From a virus, in the IMG/VR virus record IMGVR_UViG_3300034190_003745, positions 1 through 24,883 of that record: a stretch of DNA of 24,883 bases; one strand, given 5' to 3'. Positions within the stretch are counted from its first letter, which is position 1, and every line of letters starts with the position of its first letter. Made by a program: the position numbers and the translations under genes. The notes below the pieces were generated by a model. The model searched no databases and was not told where the DNA came from. It saw only the letters and a program-made list of their open reading frames with translations. Below are positions 1 through 7,595 of the stretch, one piece after another.

Positions 1-1
1 A

Positions 2-706
2 AGAATCGATGCAAACCTGTTCAACATCAGTATGGATGAACTCAAGCAACTTCCCAAGTCGATGTATGATTCTAAAATTGAAAAGATCAAGTCTAATGTC
101 AAGGGTAACTTGATTGTCAAGGAGTATCCTACCGCGACTGCAAATGTGAACCACTTTCGTGCTTTGCTCGACGAACTAAAGATTAAGAAGAGGTTTGTAC
201 CCGACATAATTTTTATTGACTACCTTAACATTTGTGCGTCCGCAAGAATTAAGAACGGCGGTAATGTTGGTTCTTACTTCTACATCAAAGCGATCGCGGA
301 GGAACTAAGAGGACTAGCGGTTGAGTATGATGTGCCTGTTTTCACTGCAACACAAACAAACCGATCTGGTTTCTCTAACACTGATGTAGGCCTCGAAGAT
401 ACTTCTGAATCATTTGGTTTGCCTGCAACCGCTGACTTCATGTTTGCTTTAATCGCAACAGAGGAACTAGAAGAACTCAATCAAATACTTGTAAAACAAC
501 TGAAGAATCGCTATAATGACACAGCGGTAAATCGTAAGTTTGTATTGAAGATTGATCGATCTAAGATGAAGTTTGAGGATGTTCAATTAGAAGATCAAGA
601 GTTGATTGATGCCAATCAAACACAAACCTCCTCTGGTAACGGGTTTGATCAGAAGTCCTTCGAGAAGAACTTTGACAAGACTAAGTTTGAGAATTGGAAT
701 ATATGA
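2..706 (+). CDS. 41: Replicative DNA helicase, T4 gp41 / DnaB family (5' end missing)
   Basis: C-terminal part of the hexameric 5'-3' replicative helicase that unwinds the fork and works with the gp61 primase. The reading frame is open to the left window edge (RIDANLFNIS precedes the first internal Met at 32), so the gene starts upstream and its Walker A motif lies outside the window. Visible RecA-fold motifs of DnaB helicases are Walker B with the catalytic Asp (DIIFIDYLNI), the H3 glutamine strand (TATQTNRSGF) and the H4 region with basic finger residues (KNRYNDTAVNRKF, then KIDRSKMKF). The stretch ETSESFGLPATADFMFAL-like (SFGLPATADFMFAL) is also typical of gp41. The tail is low-complexity and rich in Asn, Gln and Lys. 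Its TGA overlaps the primase ATG (ATGA), as expected for a coupled helicase-primase pair. Family assignment is firm. Confidence 0.93.
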   Translation, partial: RIDANLFNISMDELKQLPKSMYDSKIEKIKSNVKGNLIVKEYPTATANVNHFRALLDELKIKKRFVPDIIFIDYLNICASARIKNGGNVGSYFYIKAIAEELRGLAVEYDVPVFTATQTNRSGFSNTDVGLEDTSESFGLPATADFMFALIATEELEELNQILVKQLKNRYNDTAVNRKFVLKIDRSKMKFEDVQLEDQELIDANQTQTSSGNGFDQKSFEKNFDKTKFENWNI

Positions 707-1755
707 GCGGATTCATTGACAAAAAGTATATTAACTTAGTATCTGCTCAGTTAGAAAAGTTTGCATGGAAGAAGGATAATCTAGCCAACTGTCGTTGTCC
801 AATTTGTGGAGACTCACAAAAGAACAAGACAAAGGCTAGAGGTTACTTCTACCAAAAGGGTAATGACTATTTTTACAAGTGTCACAATTGTGGTGCTGGA
901 CATTCTTTGTATAGATTTTTAGAATCCGTTTCCCCTACATTAACGAAAGAGTATTCCTTCGAACGTTGGAAAAACGGCGAAAATGGAAAGTCTAATTACG
1001 TTAAGCCAAAGGAAACAGAGTTGTTAAGTATTTTTAAGAAACCAGAATTTAAACCCACTCATGATTTACTTAAACCTTTAACTTCTGTCAAGGATCTTCC
1101 TGACAATCATGTCTGTAAACAATTCGTGGAGATGCGCCGAATCCCAAAAAAGTTTTATGATATTCTTTATTACACAGAGGATTTCGGTTCGTACATGAAG
1201 TTGGTTGATCCTGAAGTTTCAACTATGATTTCTCATCCTCGTCTAATTATTCCTTTTTTTAATAAAAAGGATGAGGTTGTCGCGGTTCAAGGTCGTTCTC
1301 TTTCGATGAAAGACGAATACAAGGCAAGAACTACCGCTCGATATGTCACGGTGAAGTCCGACAAATCTATTGAACGATTGTGGTATGGTATGTGGCGAGC
1401 GAATCCTAAGAAGCGTGTGTATGTTGTAGAGGGTCCTTTGGATAGTCTCTTTGTCGATAATACGGTTGCAATGGTTGGCGCTGCTTCTCTTGAACATGAA
1501 CCCGCGCGTTTTGCAAATAGTGACATGGTTTATGTTTTGGACAATGAACCAAGAAACCCACAGATAGTTAAGTTTAACGAAAACTTAATTGAACAGGGTA
1601 AAACAGTTTGCATTTGGCCAAACGGAATCAAGGACAAAGATATTAATGATATGATTTATCATATGAAACCAAAGCAGATTAAAAAGATTATGGATGATAA
1701 CGCTGTTTCTGGATTAGAGGCAAAGATGCGTTTGAACCGATGGAGGAAAGTATAA
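703..1755 (+). CDS. 61: DNA primase, T4 gp61-like
   Basis: Synthesises RNA primers for lagging-strand replication and joins gp41 in the primosome. The 350-residue protein is close to the T4 gp61 length. The N-terminus has a zinc-ribbon with CPIC (residues 32-35) and CHNC (60-63). A TOPRIM core follows: VVEGPLDSLF with the conserved Glu near 243, and MVYVLDNEP with the metal-binding DxE near 280-282. I chose the ATG at 703, inside the helicase stop (ATGA overlap), over the TTG three codons upstream, because MSGFIDKKYIN is the family-like N-terminus. The last codons overlap a TATAAATA late-promoter box. Family known; primosome role inferred from order and motifs. Confidence 0.93.
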   Translation: MSGFIDKKYINLVSAQLEKFAWKKDNLANCRCPICGDSQKNKTKARGYFYQKGNDYFYKCHNCGAGHSLYRFLESVSPTLTKEYSFERWKNGENGKSNYVKPKETELLSIFKKPEFKPTHDLLKPLTSVKDLPDNHVCKQFVEMRRIPKKFYDILYYTEDFGSYMKLVDPEVSTMISHPRLIIPFFNKKDEVVAVQGRSLSMKDEYKARTTARYVTVKSDKSIERLWYGMWRANPKKRVYVVEGPLDSLFVDNTVAMVGAASLEHEPARFANSDMVYVLDNEPRNPQIVKFNENLIEQGKTVCIWPNGIKDKDINDMIYHMKPKQIKKIMDDNAVSGLEAKMRLNRWRKV

Positions 1756-1758
1756 ATA
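1751..1758 (+). promoter_or_regulatory. T4-type late promoter box upstream of the lipid-remodelling pair
   Basis: A perfect TATAAATA sits over the primase stop codon, 19 nt before the ATG at 1778. The following leader holds a strong SD (GGAGGAAGAG). In T4-like phages this box alone is recognised by the gp55 late sigma factor. Perfect boxes recur at 13483-13490 (minus), 20665-20672 and 21077-21084, each a short distance before a start codon, which supports function here. Confidence 0.65.
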
Positions 1759-1777
1759 ATTTCTATTGGAGGAAGAG

Positions 1778-2539
1778 ATGTCTAAAGCAGTTTTCATTTC
1801 CGATCTTCACTTGGCATCCAAAAAGTCAAAGGGGGATTGCATACATGAATTTCTCAAAGATTTGAAAACTGAAGATCTCTACATGGTTGGTGATGTCATC
1901 GACATTTGGAGATTTCAACAAGCATTTTCGATGGGACCGATTAAACAACAGGAGACAGTCAAGTGTTTTGATCGCCTTCTGAGACTCTCCAAAAAAACAA
2001 ACGTACACTACATTTGGGGAAACCATGACGAATTCATGTCAAGATTTGCTGATTCTTCTGGGTTTGGTAACATCACACTGGCGGAGCGTAAAGACTACAT
2101 TTCAAGCGATGGTAAGAGATATCTCGTCCTTCATGGTCATCAGTTCGATCTTCTTGCAAAATATGCCTGGTCGCCTTGGTTGGGTAAAGTAGGTGATATC
2201 GGTTACGATATTATGATCGAAATTAACGAATGGTATAACTGGTTTCGACGGAAGATTGGTTTAAGGTATTGGTCGTTGTCCAAGTATATCAAAGTCAAGT
2301 TCAAGACAGCAGTGGTGTTCATGGATCGTTTTGAAAAGATTACAACCGATTATGCAAAGAAAAATGGTTACGACGGAGTGATTTGTGGTCACATTCATGA
2401 TCCTCAAGATAAGACTGTAAATGATGTTCATTATCTCAACTGTGGATGCTGGACAGACGAAGAAAACCTCACTTACATCGTAGATGACGAGAATGGAATT
2501 AGACTAGAATATGCAAAAAAGAATACTCATAGTAAGTGA
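1778..2539 (+). CDS. plcP: Metallophosphoesterase of the COG2908 family, probable phospholipase PlcP
   Basis: A 253-residue calcineurin-type metallophosphoesterase. Metal-binding motifs are all present: DLH (D9, H11), GDVID (from 38), GNHDE (from 81), HGH (119-121) and GHIH (204-207). The central segment with the RRKIGLRYWSLSKYIK pattern and the FEKITTDYAKKNGYDGVICG lead-in to GHIH matches the COG2908 group, annotated as UDP-2,3-diacylglucosamine diphosphatase (LpxH-like), which also contains PlcP. PlcP cleaves phospholipids to diacylglycerol under phosphate starvation in Sinorhizobium and marine bacteria. The downstream glycosyltransferase overlaps by 29 bases, the same pairing as host plcP-agt operons, so I prefer PlcP over an LpxH lipid A role. 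The start follows SD GGAGGAAGAG and replaces an upstream TTG. No signal peptide, so it is cytosolic or peripheral to the inner membrane. Enzyme class is firm; substrate is inferred. Confidence 0.75.
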   Translation: MSKAVFISDLHLASKKSKGDCIHEFLKDLKTEDLYMVGDVIDIWRFQQAFSMGPIKQQETVKCFDRLLRLSKKTNVHYIWGNHDEFMSRFADSSGFGNITLAERKDYISSDGKRYLVLHGHQFDLLAKYAWSPWLGKVGDIGYDIMIEINEWYNWFRRKIGLRYWSLSKYIKVKFKTAVVFMDRFEKITTDYAKKNGYDGVICGHIHDPQDKTVNDVHYLNCGCWTDEENLTYIVDDENGIRLEYAKKNTHSK

Positions 2540-3524
2540 CGCATGGAAACCACAAGTCAACGGTGTCGTAACGACCCTTACAAATGTCTCTGAAAAACTG
2601 AGAGAGATGGGACATGATGTTCGCGTTGTCTCTCCAGAGGATTGCTCCTTTCGGTTTCGTGTGCCGTTTTACCCAGAGATTCGTCTTGGGTGGCCTAAGA
2701 AACGAGTCATGGAAAATCTACTCCACGACTTTCAACCAAACCATATTCACATCTCAACACCAGAGGGTCCGTTGGGTCGGTGCTGGAGGAAGTTGTGCAA
2801 AAAATATAGACTAAACTACACAACGGCATACCACACCAAGTTTCCAGAGTTTGTAAAGTCAATAACGAAGGTGATTCCAGTCTTTTTCGGACATATGTTC
2901 ATGAGGTATGTGAATAAGCATTCCTCTTGCATTATGGTTCCGACTGGAAGTATGATTGATGAACTCAAAGAAAGAGGATATGAAAATGTGAAACTTTGGG
3001 GTAGGGGGTATGACGAAGAAATCTTCGGTCCAGTAAAAAGAGTCCCACAACAAAATGATCCACCCAGACTTCTTTGTGTTTCTCGAATTTCTGCTGAGAA
3101 GAATCTCGAAGATTTCTTTGAACTAGATGTGCGGGGCGACAAGATCATGGTGGGTGATGGACCTGAACGAAAGAAGTATGAAAAAAGATATCCCGATGTT
3201 ACCTTCGTTGGATTTAAGAAGGGGATGGAATTGGCGAGTTACTACCAAAATGCGGATGTCTTTGTTTTTCCATCGAAGAAAGACACTTTTGGTGTTGTCA
3301 TGATCGAGTCTCTTGCCTGTGGAACTCCAATCGCTGGATACGATGTGACAGGTCCGAAGGACATTGTAATCAATGGTTACAACGGATTTATTGGAAACGA
3401 TCTAAAAACGAATGTCATAAAGTGTCTTGACATAGATCGTGATATGGTGTATCGTTCTAGCTCCAGTTATTCTTGGACGGGTTCAGCAAATCAATTTTTA
3501 AATAATTTAGTAGGAATAATTTGA
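2511..3524 (+). CDS. agt: GT4 glycosyltransferase, probable diacylglycerol glycosyltransferase Agt
   Basis: A 337-residue retaining GT-B glycosyltransferase of family GT4, close to the SQD2/MgtA/Agt branch. Visible motifs: an N-terminal loop SDAWKPQVNGVVTTLTN (9-25), HISTPEGPLG (80-89), YHTKFPEF (107-114), the SRISAEKNLE donor-site loop with R192 and K197, VGDGPER (214-220), and the nucleotide-sugar site around DTFGVVMIESLACGTP with the conserved Glu at 266. It starts inside the phosphoesterase gene and ends in TGATG with thyX, so translation is coupled in both directions. Agt enzymes transfer a sugar from a nucleotide donor to the diacylglycerol that PlcP produces, making phosphorus-free glycolipids. 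Acceptor and sugar cannot be read from sequence; an LPS-modifying enzyme is the main alternative. Confidence 0.75.
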   Translation: MQKRILIVSDAWKPQVNGVVTTLTNVSEKLREMGHDVRVVSPEDCSFRFRVPFYPEIRLGWPKKRVMENLLHDFQPNHIHISTPEGPLGRCWRKLCKKYRLNYTTAYHTKFPEFVKSITKVIPVFFGHMFMRYVNKHSSCIMVPTGSMIDELKERGYENVKLWGRGYDEEIFGPVKRVPQQNDPPRLLCVSRISAEKNLEDFFELDVRGDKIMVGDGPERKKYEKRYPDVTFVGFKKGMELASYYQNADVFVFPSKKDTFGVVMIESLACGTPIAGYDVTGPKDIVINGYNGFIGNDLKTNVIKCLDIDRDMVYRSSSSYSWTGSANQFLNNLVGII

Positions 3525-4252
3525 TGCAAAAAAAAGTTTTGGATAAAGGTTTTGTTGACTACATTGATCACATGGGATCTGATGTTACCGTGTGTAACGC
3601 AGCGAGAGTTTCCTTTTCTAAGGATACTGATTGGGAGATTGATGAAAAAGCGGTCGCTCGTCTTGAACAGTCTGGATCATCTTATCATAAAGAGGATGTT
3701 CGTAAGTTAGGTGAACGAGATCAAAAACTTATTCAGTATCTTGCAAAGCACCAACACTGGACACCGTTCGCGCACCCGCAGATCACTCTTCGGATCAAGG
3801 CACCAGTTTCGATTCGAACGCAGTTTTTCAAGCACAAGCAAGGATTCGTGGAAAATGAAATCAGTCGTCGCTATGTTTCCTTTGAGCCGGACTTTTATTA
3901 TCCAGAGTGGAGAGGAAAGCCCGTTAACGGAGCAAAGCAGGGTAGCGAACACTTCATCAAAATTCACAAGGACATGGAAAAACAATACAACAGTTCTGTT
4001 CGTGTCGCTCTTTACACCTATGAGCAACTTCTAGAGGAGGGTGTTGCACCCGAACAAGCACGTTTCATTCTCCCACAGGCGATGTACACGGAGTGGTACT
4101 GGACAGGATCTCTTGCTGCATTCGCTAGGTTCTACTCCCAAAGAATCGAAGAACACGCTCAGTGGGAAATTCGTGAATATGCAAAAGCGATCGGTGAAAT
4201 AATTTCACCATATTTTAAAGAATCTTGGAAAGCACTGACTCAGTGCCATTGA
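3524..4252 (+). CDS. thyX: Flavin-dependent thymidylate synthase ThyX
   Basis: Makes dTMP from dUMP using methylene-tetrahydrofolate, FAD and NADPH, for phage DNA synthesis. The 242-residue protein has the ThyX signature in a variant form: RTQFFKHKQGFVENEISRRY (98-117), where the usual RHR is KHK but the downstream NE-x-S-x-RY is kept. HQHWTPFAHP (76-85) and the helix with PEQARFILPQAMYTEWYWTG are also typical of the family. The ATG at 3524 overlaps the glycosyltransferase TGA (TGATG) and is preferred over the TTG one codon upstream. It is followed by nrdJ after 40 bases, forming a deoxynucleotide-supply pair. The KHK-type motif occurs in other phage ThyX proteins as far as I recall, so I do not read it as inactivating. 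Confidence 0.95.
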   Translation: MQKKVLDKGFVDYIDHMGSDVTVCNAARVSFSKDTDWEIDEKAVARLEQSGSSYHKEDVRKLGERDQKLIQYLAKHQHWTPFAHPQITLRIKAPVSIRTQFFKHKQGFVENEISRRYVSFEPDFYYPEWRGKPVNGAKQGSEHFIKIHKDMEKQYNSSVRVALYTYEQLLEEGVAPEQARFILPQAMYTEWYWTGSLAAFARFYSQRIEEHAQWEIREYAKAIGEIISPYFKESWKALTQCH

Positions 4253-4292
4253 CTATATAAAGCACCAACAAATTTAGTAGGAGTAGAAGAAT

Positions 4293-6242
4293 ATGGAATT
4301 ACCGTCTTTATATCAATCTTTTATACATCTTTCGCGTTACTCTCGTTGGTTGGACGATAAGGGGCGTAGAGAAACGTGGAGTGAAACAGTTGCACGGTAT
4401 TTCGATTTCTTCGAAACGCATCTAAAGGAGGAATGCAATTACGAGGTTCCTACAGAACTTCGCACAGAGTTGGAGTCTGCGGTTCTTAATCTTGAAATTA
4501 TGCCGTCTATGCGCGCACTGATGACCGCAGGGGAAGCATTAAGGAGAGACAACGTTGCAGGGTACAACTGCTCCTATGTCAGTGCAAACAAACCTAAGTC
4601 GTTTGATGAGATTCTGTACATCCTCATGTGCGGAACAGGAGTCGGCTTTAGTGTCGAACGAGAATTCATCAAAACCCTGCCGACCATAGCAGAGGAGTTC
4701 GAAGACAGTGATACAACGATTATTGTCCAAGATTCAAAGATGGGTTGGGCGAAAGCCTATAGAGAACTGTTTAGCCTTCTCATTGGAGGTCAAGTTCCAA
4801 AATGGGACACGAGCAAAGTTCGTCCTGCCGGCGCACGCCTTAAGACTTTTGGAGGAAGAGCATCCGGACCCGAGCCGCTCGAAGACCTCTTCCGCTTCAC
4901 AGTTGACACTTTCCGAAAAGCAGCGGGTAGAAAACTTACTTCTATCGAATGTCACGATATCATCTGCAAAATTGCGGAGATTGTCGTTGTCGGGGGTGTT
5001 CGAAGATCGGCACTGATCTCTCTTTCCTCGCTCACGGATGAGCGTATGAGAGATGCAAAGAGTGGTGCTTGGTGGGAAGCAGATCCCCAGCGAGCACTTG
5101 CAAATAACTCTGTCGCTTACAAAGAGAAGCCAGAGCCAGGTATCTTCATGGAAGAATGGCTTTCTCTTTACAAGTCAAAGAGTGGTGAGCGTGGTATCTT
5201 TAACCGAGATGCTGCACAGAAGCAAATTGAAAAGGCGAATGACTTTAGAAAGCAACTGAACCCAGAGTATCGTATGCGTGAATCTGAGTTTGATTTTGGA
5301 ACTAATCCATGCTCAGAAATTATTCTTCGAGATAAAGAATTTTGTAACCTAACTGAAGTTGTTGTTCGTTCTGATGACACCGAGGAGTCTCTACGGAGGA
5401 AGGTGCGTCTTGCCACCATTCTTGGCACTTGGCAGTCAACTCTTATCAACTTCAAGTATCTTTCGGGAGACTGGAAGAAGAACTGCGAAGATGAGAGACT
5501 ACTTGGTGTTTCCATGACTGGTATCATGGATTCAAAGGTAACACGAGAACTTAAAGGTTTGGATCTAAAATTAAGAACGTTCAAGTCTATTGCGATTGAA
5601 ACCAATAAGGAACACGCCGATATTCTCGGTATTCCGCAGAGTGCAGCAATCACTTGTGTGAAGCCTTCTGGAACAGTCTCTCAGTTAACCGATGCTGCTT
5701 CCGGTATTCACGCTCGTCATAGTCAGTTCTATGTCCGCACCGTTCGTGCTGACAACAAGGATCCTCTGTGCGAATTTATGAAGAGATGCGGTTTCCCACA
5801 TGAAGCCGATGTCATGAAGCCAGAGCATGTTACCGTGTTCTCATTCCCCGTGAAGTCACCAAAGGGATGTGTTACTCGTAATGACATGACTGCTATTGAG
5901 CAGTTAGAACTTTGGCTTACATACCAACGCTATTGGTGCGAACATAAGCCTTCTGTAACAATCACTGTTCGTGAGGAGGAGTGGCCATTGGTGGGTGGAT
6001 GGGTATATGATCACTTTGATGAGATTTCTGGTATTTCATTCCTTCCGCACAGTGATCACTCTTATCGACAAGCACCTTATCAGGAGTGCGGAGAAGCAGA
6101 GTATAAAGAATTACTTAAGTCTCTACCAACGGATGTTGACTGGACTGGACTTGGTGATTACGAAAAAGAGGACAATACGTCAGGAACTCAGACATTCGCC
6201 TGCTCTGGTGACTCATGTGAAGTAGTCGATTTAACGAAATGA
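4293..6242 (+). CDS. nrdJ: Class II (adenosylcobalamin-dependent) ribonucleotide reductase, monomeric
   Basis: Reduces ribonucleotides to deoxyribonucleotides with adenosylcobalamin as radical source, independent of oxygen. At 649 residues it is somewhat shorter than the Lactobacillus leichmannii monomeric enzyme. Motifs: YNCSY with the substrate-reducing Cys93, GTGVGFS (114-120), the active-site loop TNPCSEI with thiyl Cys340 and Glu342, the second redox Cys at 351 (FCNLTE), a KPSGTVS phosphate-binding loop, and a C-terminal cysteine pair C637/C642 (CSGDSC) spaced as in the leichmannii enzyme for thioredoxin regeneration. No ATP-cone and no partner NrdB gene is seen. The start is fixed by SD TAGGAG upstream of 4293. 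It needs B12 from the host, which may relate to the CobS-like gene at the right end. Confidence 0.95.
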   Translation: MELPSLYQSFIHLSRYSRWLDDKGRRETWSETVARYFDFFETHLKEECNYEVPTELRTELESAVLNLEIMPSMRALMTAGEALRRDNVAGYNCSYVSANKPKSFDEILYILMCGTGVGFSVEREFIKTLPTIAEEFEDSDTTIIVQDSKMGWAKAYRELFSLLIGGQVPKWDTSKVRPAGARLKTFGGRASGPEPLEDLFRFTVDTFRKAAGRKLTSIECHDIICKIAEIVVVGGVRRSALISLSSLTDERMRDAKSGAWWEADPQRALANNSVAYKEKPEPGIFMEEWLSLYKSKSGERGIFNRDAAQKQIEKANDFRKQLNPEYRMRESEFDFGTNPCSEIILRDKEFCNLTEVVVRSDDTEESLRRKVRLATILGTWQSTLINFKYLSGDWKKNCEDERLLGVSMTGIMDSKVTRELKGLDLKLRTFKSIAIETNKEHADILGIPQSAAITCVKPSGTVSQLTDAASGIHARHSQFYVRTVRADNKDPLCEFMKRCGFPHEADVMKPEHVTVFSFPVKSPKGCVTRNDMTAIEQLELWLTYQRYWCEHKPSVTITVREEEWPLVGGWVYDHFDEISGISFLPHSDHSYRQAPYQECGEAEYKELLKSLPTDVDWTGLGDYEKEDNTSGTQTFACSGDSCEVVDLTK

Positions 6243-6245
6243 TCA

Positions 6246-6275
6246 TTGAAATTAGAAAATGTTGAAATTTATATA
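6246..6275 (+). promoter_or_regulatory. Candidate sigma70-type promoter
   Basis: TTGAAA (6246-6251), an 18-nt spacer and TATATA (6270-6275) lie in the 125-base gap between nrdJ and the RuvC-like gene. Any transcript would meet the strong terminator at 6321-6354 before the next gene, so it may instead give a short leader RNA. Pattern match only, in very AT-rich sequence. Confidence 0.25.
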
Positions 6276-6320
6276 TACGGTACACTTAAATTTAAATTTT
6301 TGAGTGGATCACTATCCTGC

Positions 6321-6354
6321 ACACAAAGGTGTCTAGCGACACCTTTGTGTTTTT
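6321..6354 (+). terminator. Strong Rho-independent terminator after nrdJ
   Basis: A perfect 13-bp stem, ACACAAAGGTGTC (6321-6333) and GACACCTTTGTGT (6338-6350), closes a TAGC loop and is followed by TTTT. It ends the helicase-to-nrdJ transcript. The next start codon lies only 14 bases downstream. Confidence 0.9.
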
Positions 6355-6367
6355 CATAAATAATTGT

Positions 6368-6931
6368 ATGAGTGAAGTAGAATTTATCGCTGGAATAGAC
6401 TACAGCTTATGCGGACCTGCAATTTGCATAAGCGATATGAGTCAAACTTTTGACTTTTATTCTTGTCAATTTTTCTTTTTGACACAAATAAAAAAGTACG
6501 CAAAGAAGATAAAATCCAATATTCAAGGTGAGACTTTTTCTGAGTATAATCAAGATATTGAGAGATACGAGACAATAGCAGATTGGGCAGCAGATAAAGT
6601 TATAGGCTGTACCCATATTGGTTTAGAAGGTTACGCTTATAATGCCACTGGCAAAGTGTTTCATATTGCGGAAAACACAGGCGTCCTTAAGTATAAATTG
6701 TACCAGATGTCTACCCCGGTTGATGTTATTCCTCCGAGCGAAATCAAGAAATTTGCAACCGGAAAGGGAAATGCAAATAAAGAAAAAATGTACGAAACAT
6801 TCTTTGCAGAAACTGGAGTTCCCCTTGCTTCTTTTTTGGGAACAAAGGGAGATAAGATAAAAAGCCCACTATCTGATATAGTAGACTCATATTATATTTG
6901 TAAATTTTTAAGATATGAAATTATTATTTAA
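6368..6931 (+). CDS. RuvC-like Holliday-junction resolvase / RNase H-fold nuclease
   Basis: A 187-residue protein with the acidic motifs of the RuvC/RNase H fold: GIDYSLCGPAI (first Asp), IGLEGYAY (central Glu) and SDIVDSYYIC (C-terminal Asp). The segment NTGVLKYKLYQ followed by PPSEIKKFATGKGNANKE is typical of RuvC-type resolvases found in large phages and helps recognise this subfamily. It would cut branched DNA during recombination-dependent replication or packaging. I use the ATG at 6368 because an upstream GTG lies inside the terminator hairpin. A CATAAATA box abuts the start (6355-6362) but is too close to serve it. It ends convergently, overlapping the minus-strand lipoprotein gene by 8 bases. 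Confidence 0.75.
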   Translation: MSEVEFIAGIDYSLCGPAICISDMSQTFDFYSCQFFFLTQIKKYAKKIKSNIQGETFSEYNQDIERYETIADWAADKVIGCTHIGLEGYAYNATGKVFHIAENTGVLKYKLYQMSTPVDVIPPSEIKKFATGKGNANKEKMYETFFAETGVPLASFLGTKGDKIKSPLSDIVDSYYICKFLRYEIII

Positions 6932-7157
6932 TTGTAGGTTTGTTTTTTCGAACAGAAAACCACCAAATACCTACGATTAAACTTGTGACGATTAACGCTA
7001 ACATTGATAATTTAAATAAATCAATCTTAACTATCGCCGATTCTGTGTTTATTAGTTTTTGTTGTTGTACCGGATCAATTGGATGATCAAAATCCTGAAT
7101 TTTTAATCCGCCCGTGCATGATGTTAAAAAAATGCATAATGGTATTAAATATCTCAT
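6924..7157 (-). CDS. Small lipoprotein with C-terminal membrane segment (spanin-like topology)
   Basis: A 77-residue protein with a lipoprotein signal peptide: MRYLIPLCIFLTSC, where LTSC is the lipobox with the acylated Cys at 14. A periplasmic stretch of about 35 residues follows, then a hydrophobic segment (LSMLALIVTSLIVGIWWF) and a basic cytosolic tail. An outer-membrane lipoprotein end plus an inner-membrane C-terminal anchor is the topology of unimolecular spanins, which fuse the membranes during lysis. The middle is too short to span the periplasm as known u-spanins do, so this is only a lead. It is last in the late operon, ATGA-coupled to the holin-like gene. No endolysin gene is visible nearby. 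Confidence 0.6.
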   Translation of the reverse strand: MRYLIPLCIFLTSCTGGLKIQDFDHPIDPVQQQKLINTESAIVKIDLFKLSMLALIVTSLIVGIWWFSVRKNKPTIK

Positions 7158-7594
7158 CGTCTTGCAACCGCACTTCCGAAGTAAAATCCTACTATGCTTA
7201 GTAGTATTTGACGGTTTTCTTCGGTGAAAAGATATCCATACACTGTATGGAAAGATACGTTTTCTCCTCCACCAAATAACCCCAAAAATGAAGGACTGGT
7301 TGATTTTATTTCAACAACTGTTGGTATGCCGAAAAATGGAAGAACAAATGGGGCAACTATGGTGCCGAATAGTATGCAAAGCACAATCGCTCTTCTGACA
7401 ATTTTACCTGCTTCTACCCCTACTCGTTGAACCGCTTTATCTTGATTTTCGGTTTCTACTTCATTCCTCTTTATGAGCATCTCGAATTGTTGTCTTCGAG
7501 CTTCTCTTTGCTCTGCCATATTTTTAAATATAAATCCGGTTAAAGATCCGCCTATCAGAGATAAAAATTCGGTTGTTAAAAAAGACTCTAACAT
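7154..7594 (-). CDS. Holin-like membrane protein
   Basis: A 146-residue membrane protein. Hydrophobic segments are an N-terminal one (FLSLIGGSLTGFIF), a long one near 66-90 (AIVLCILFGTIVAPFVLPFF) and one at the C-terminus (ILLSIVGFYFGSAVA); a charged helix rich in Glu, Arg and Gln sits between the first two. This arrangement resembles the three-segment holin-like proteins of gene transfer agents and many marine phages. SD AAAGGAGACTAAT precedes the ATG. The stop overlaps the lipoprotein gene (ATGA), which supports a lysis function. A structural or assembly membrane protein is the alternative. Confidence 0.5.
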   Translation of the reverse strand: MLESFLTTEFLSLIGGSLTGFIFKNMAEQREARRQQFEMLIKRNEVETENQDKAVQRVGVEAGKIVRRAIVLCILFGTIVAPFVLPFFGIPTVVEIKSTSPSFLGLFGGGENVSFHTVYGYLFTEENRQILLSIVGFYFGSAVARR

Positions 7595-7595
7595 A

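Noticed and set aside
4253-4292. TATATAAA near 4255 as a late promoter for nrdJ
   Set aside because: It does not match TATAAATA or the TATACATA variant, and nrdJ is only 40 bases from thyX in the same direction.
6355-6362. CATAAATA as late promoter of the RuvC-like gene
   Set aside because: Only 5 nt before the ATG, so transcription would start at or after the start codon.
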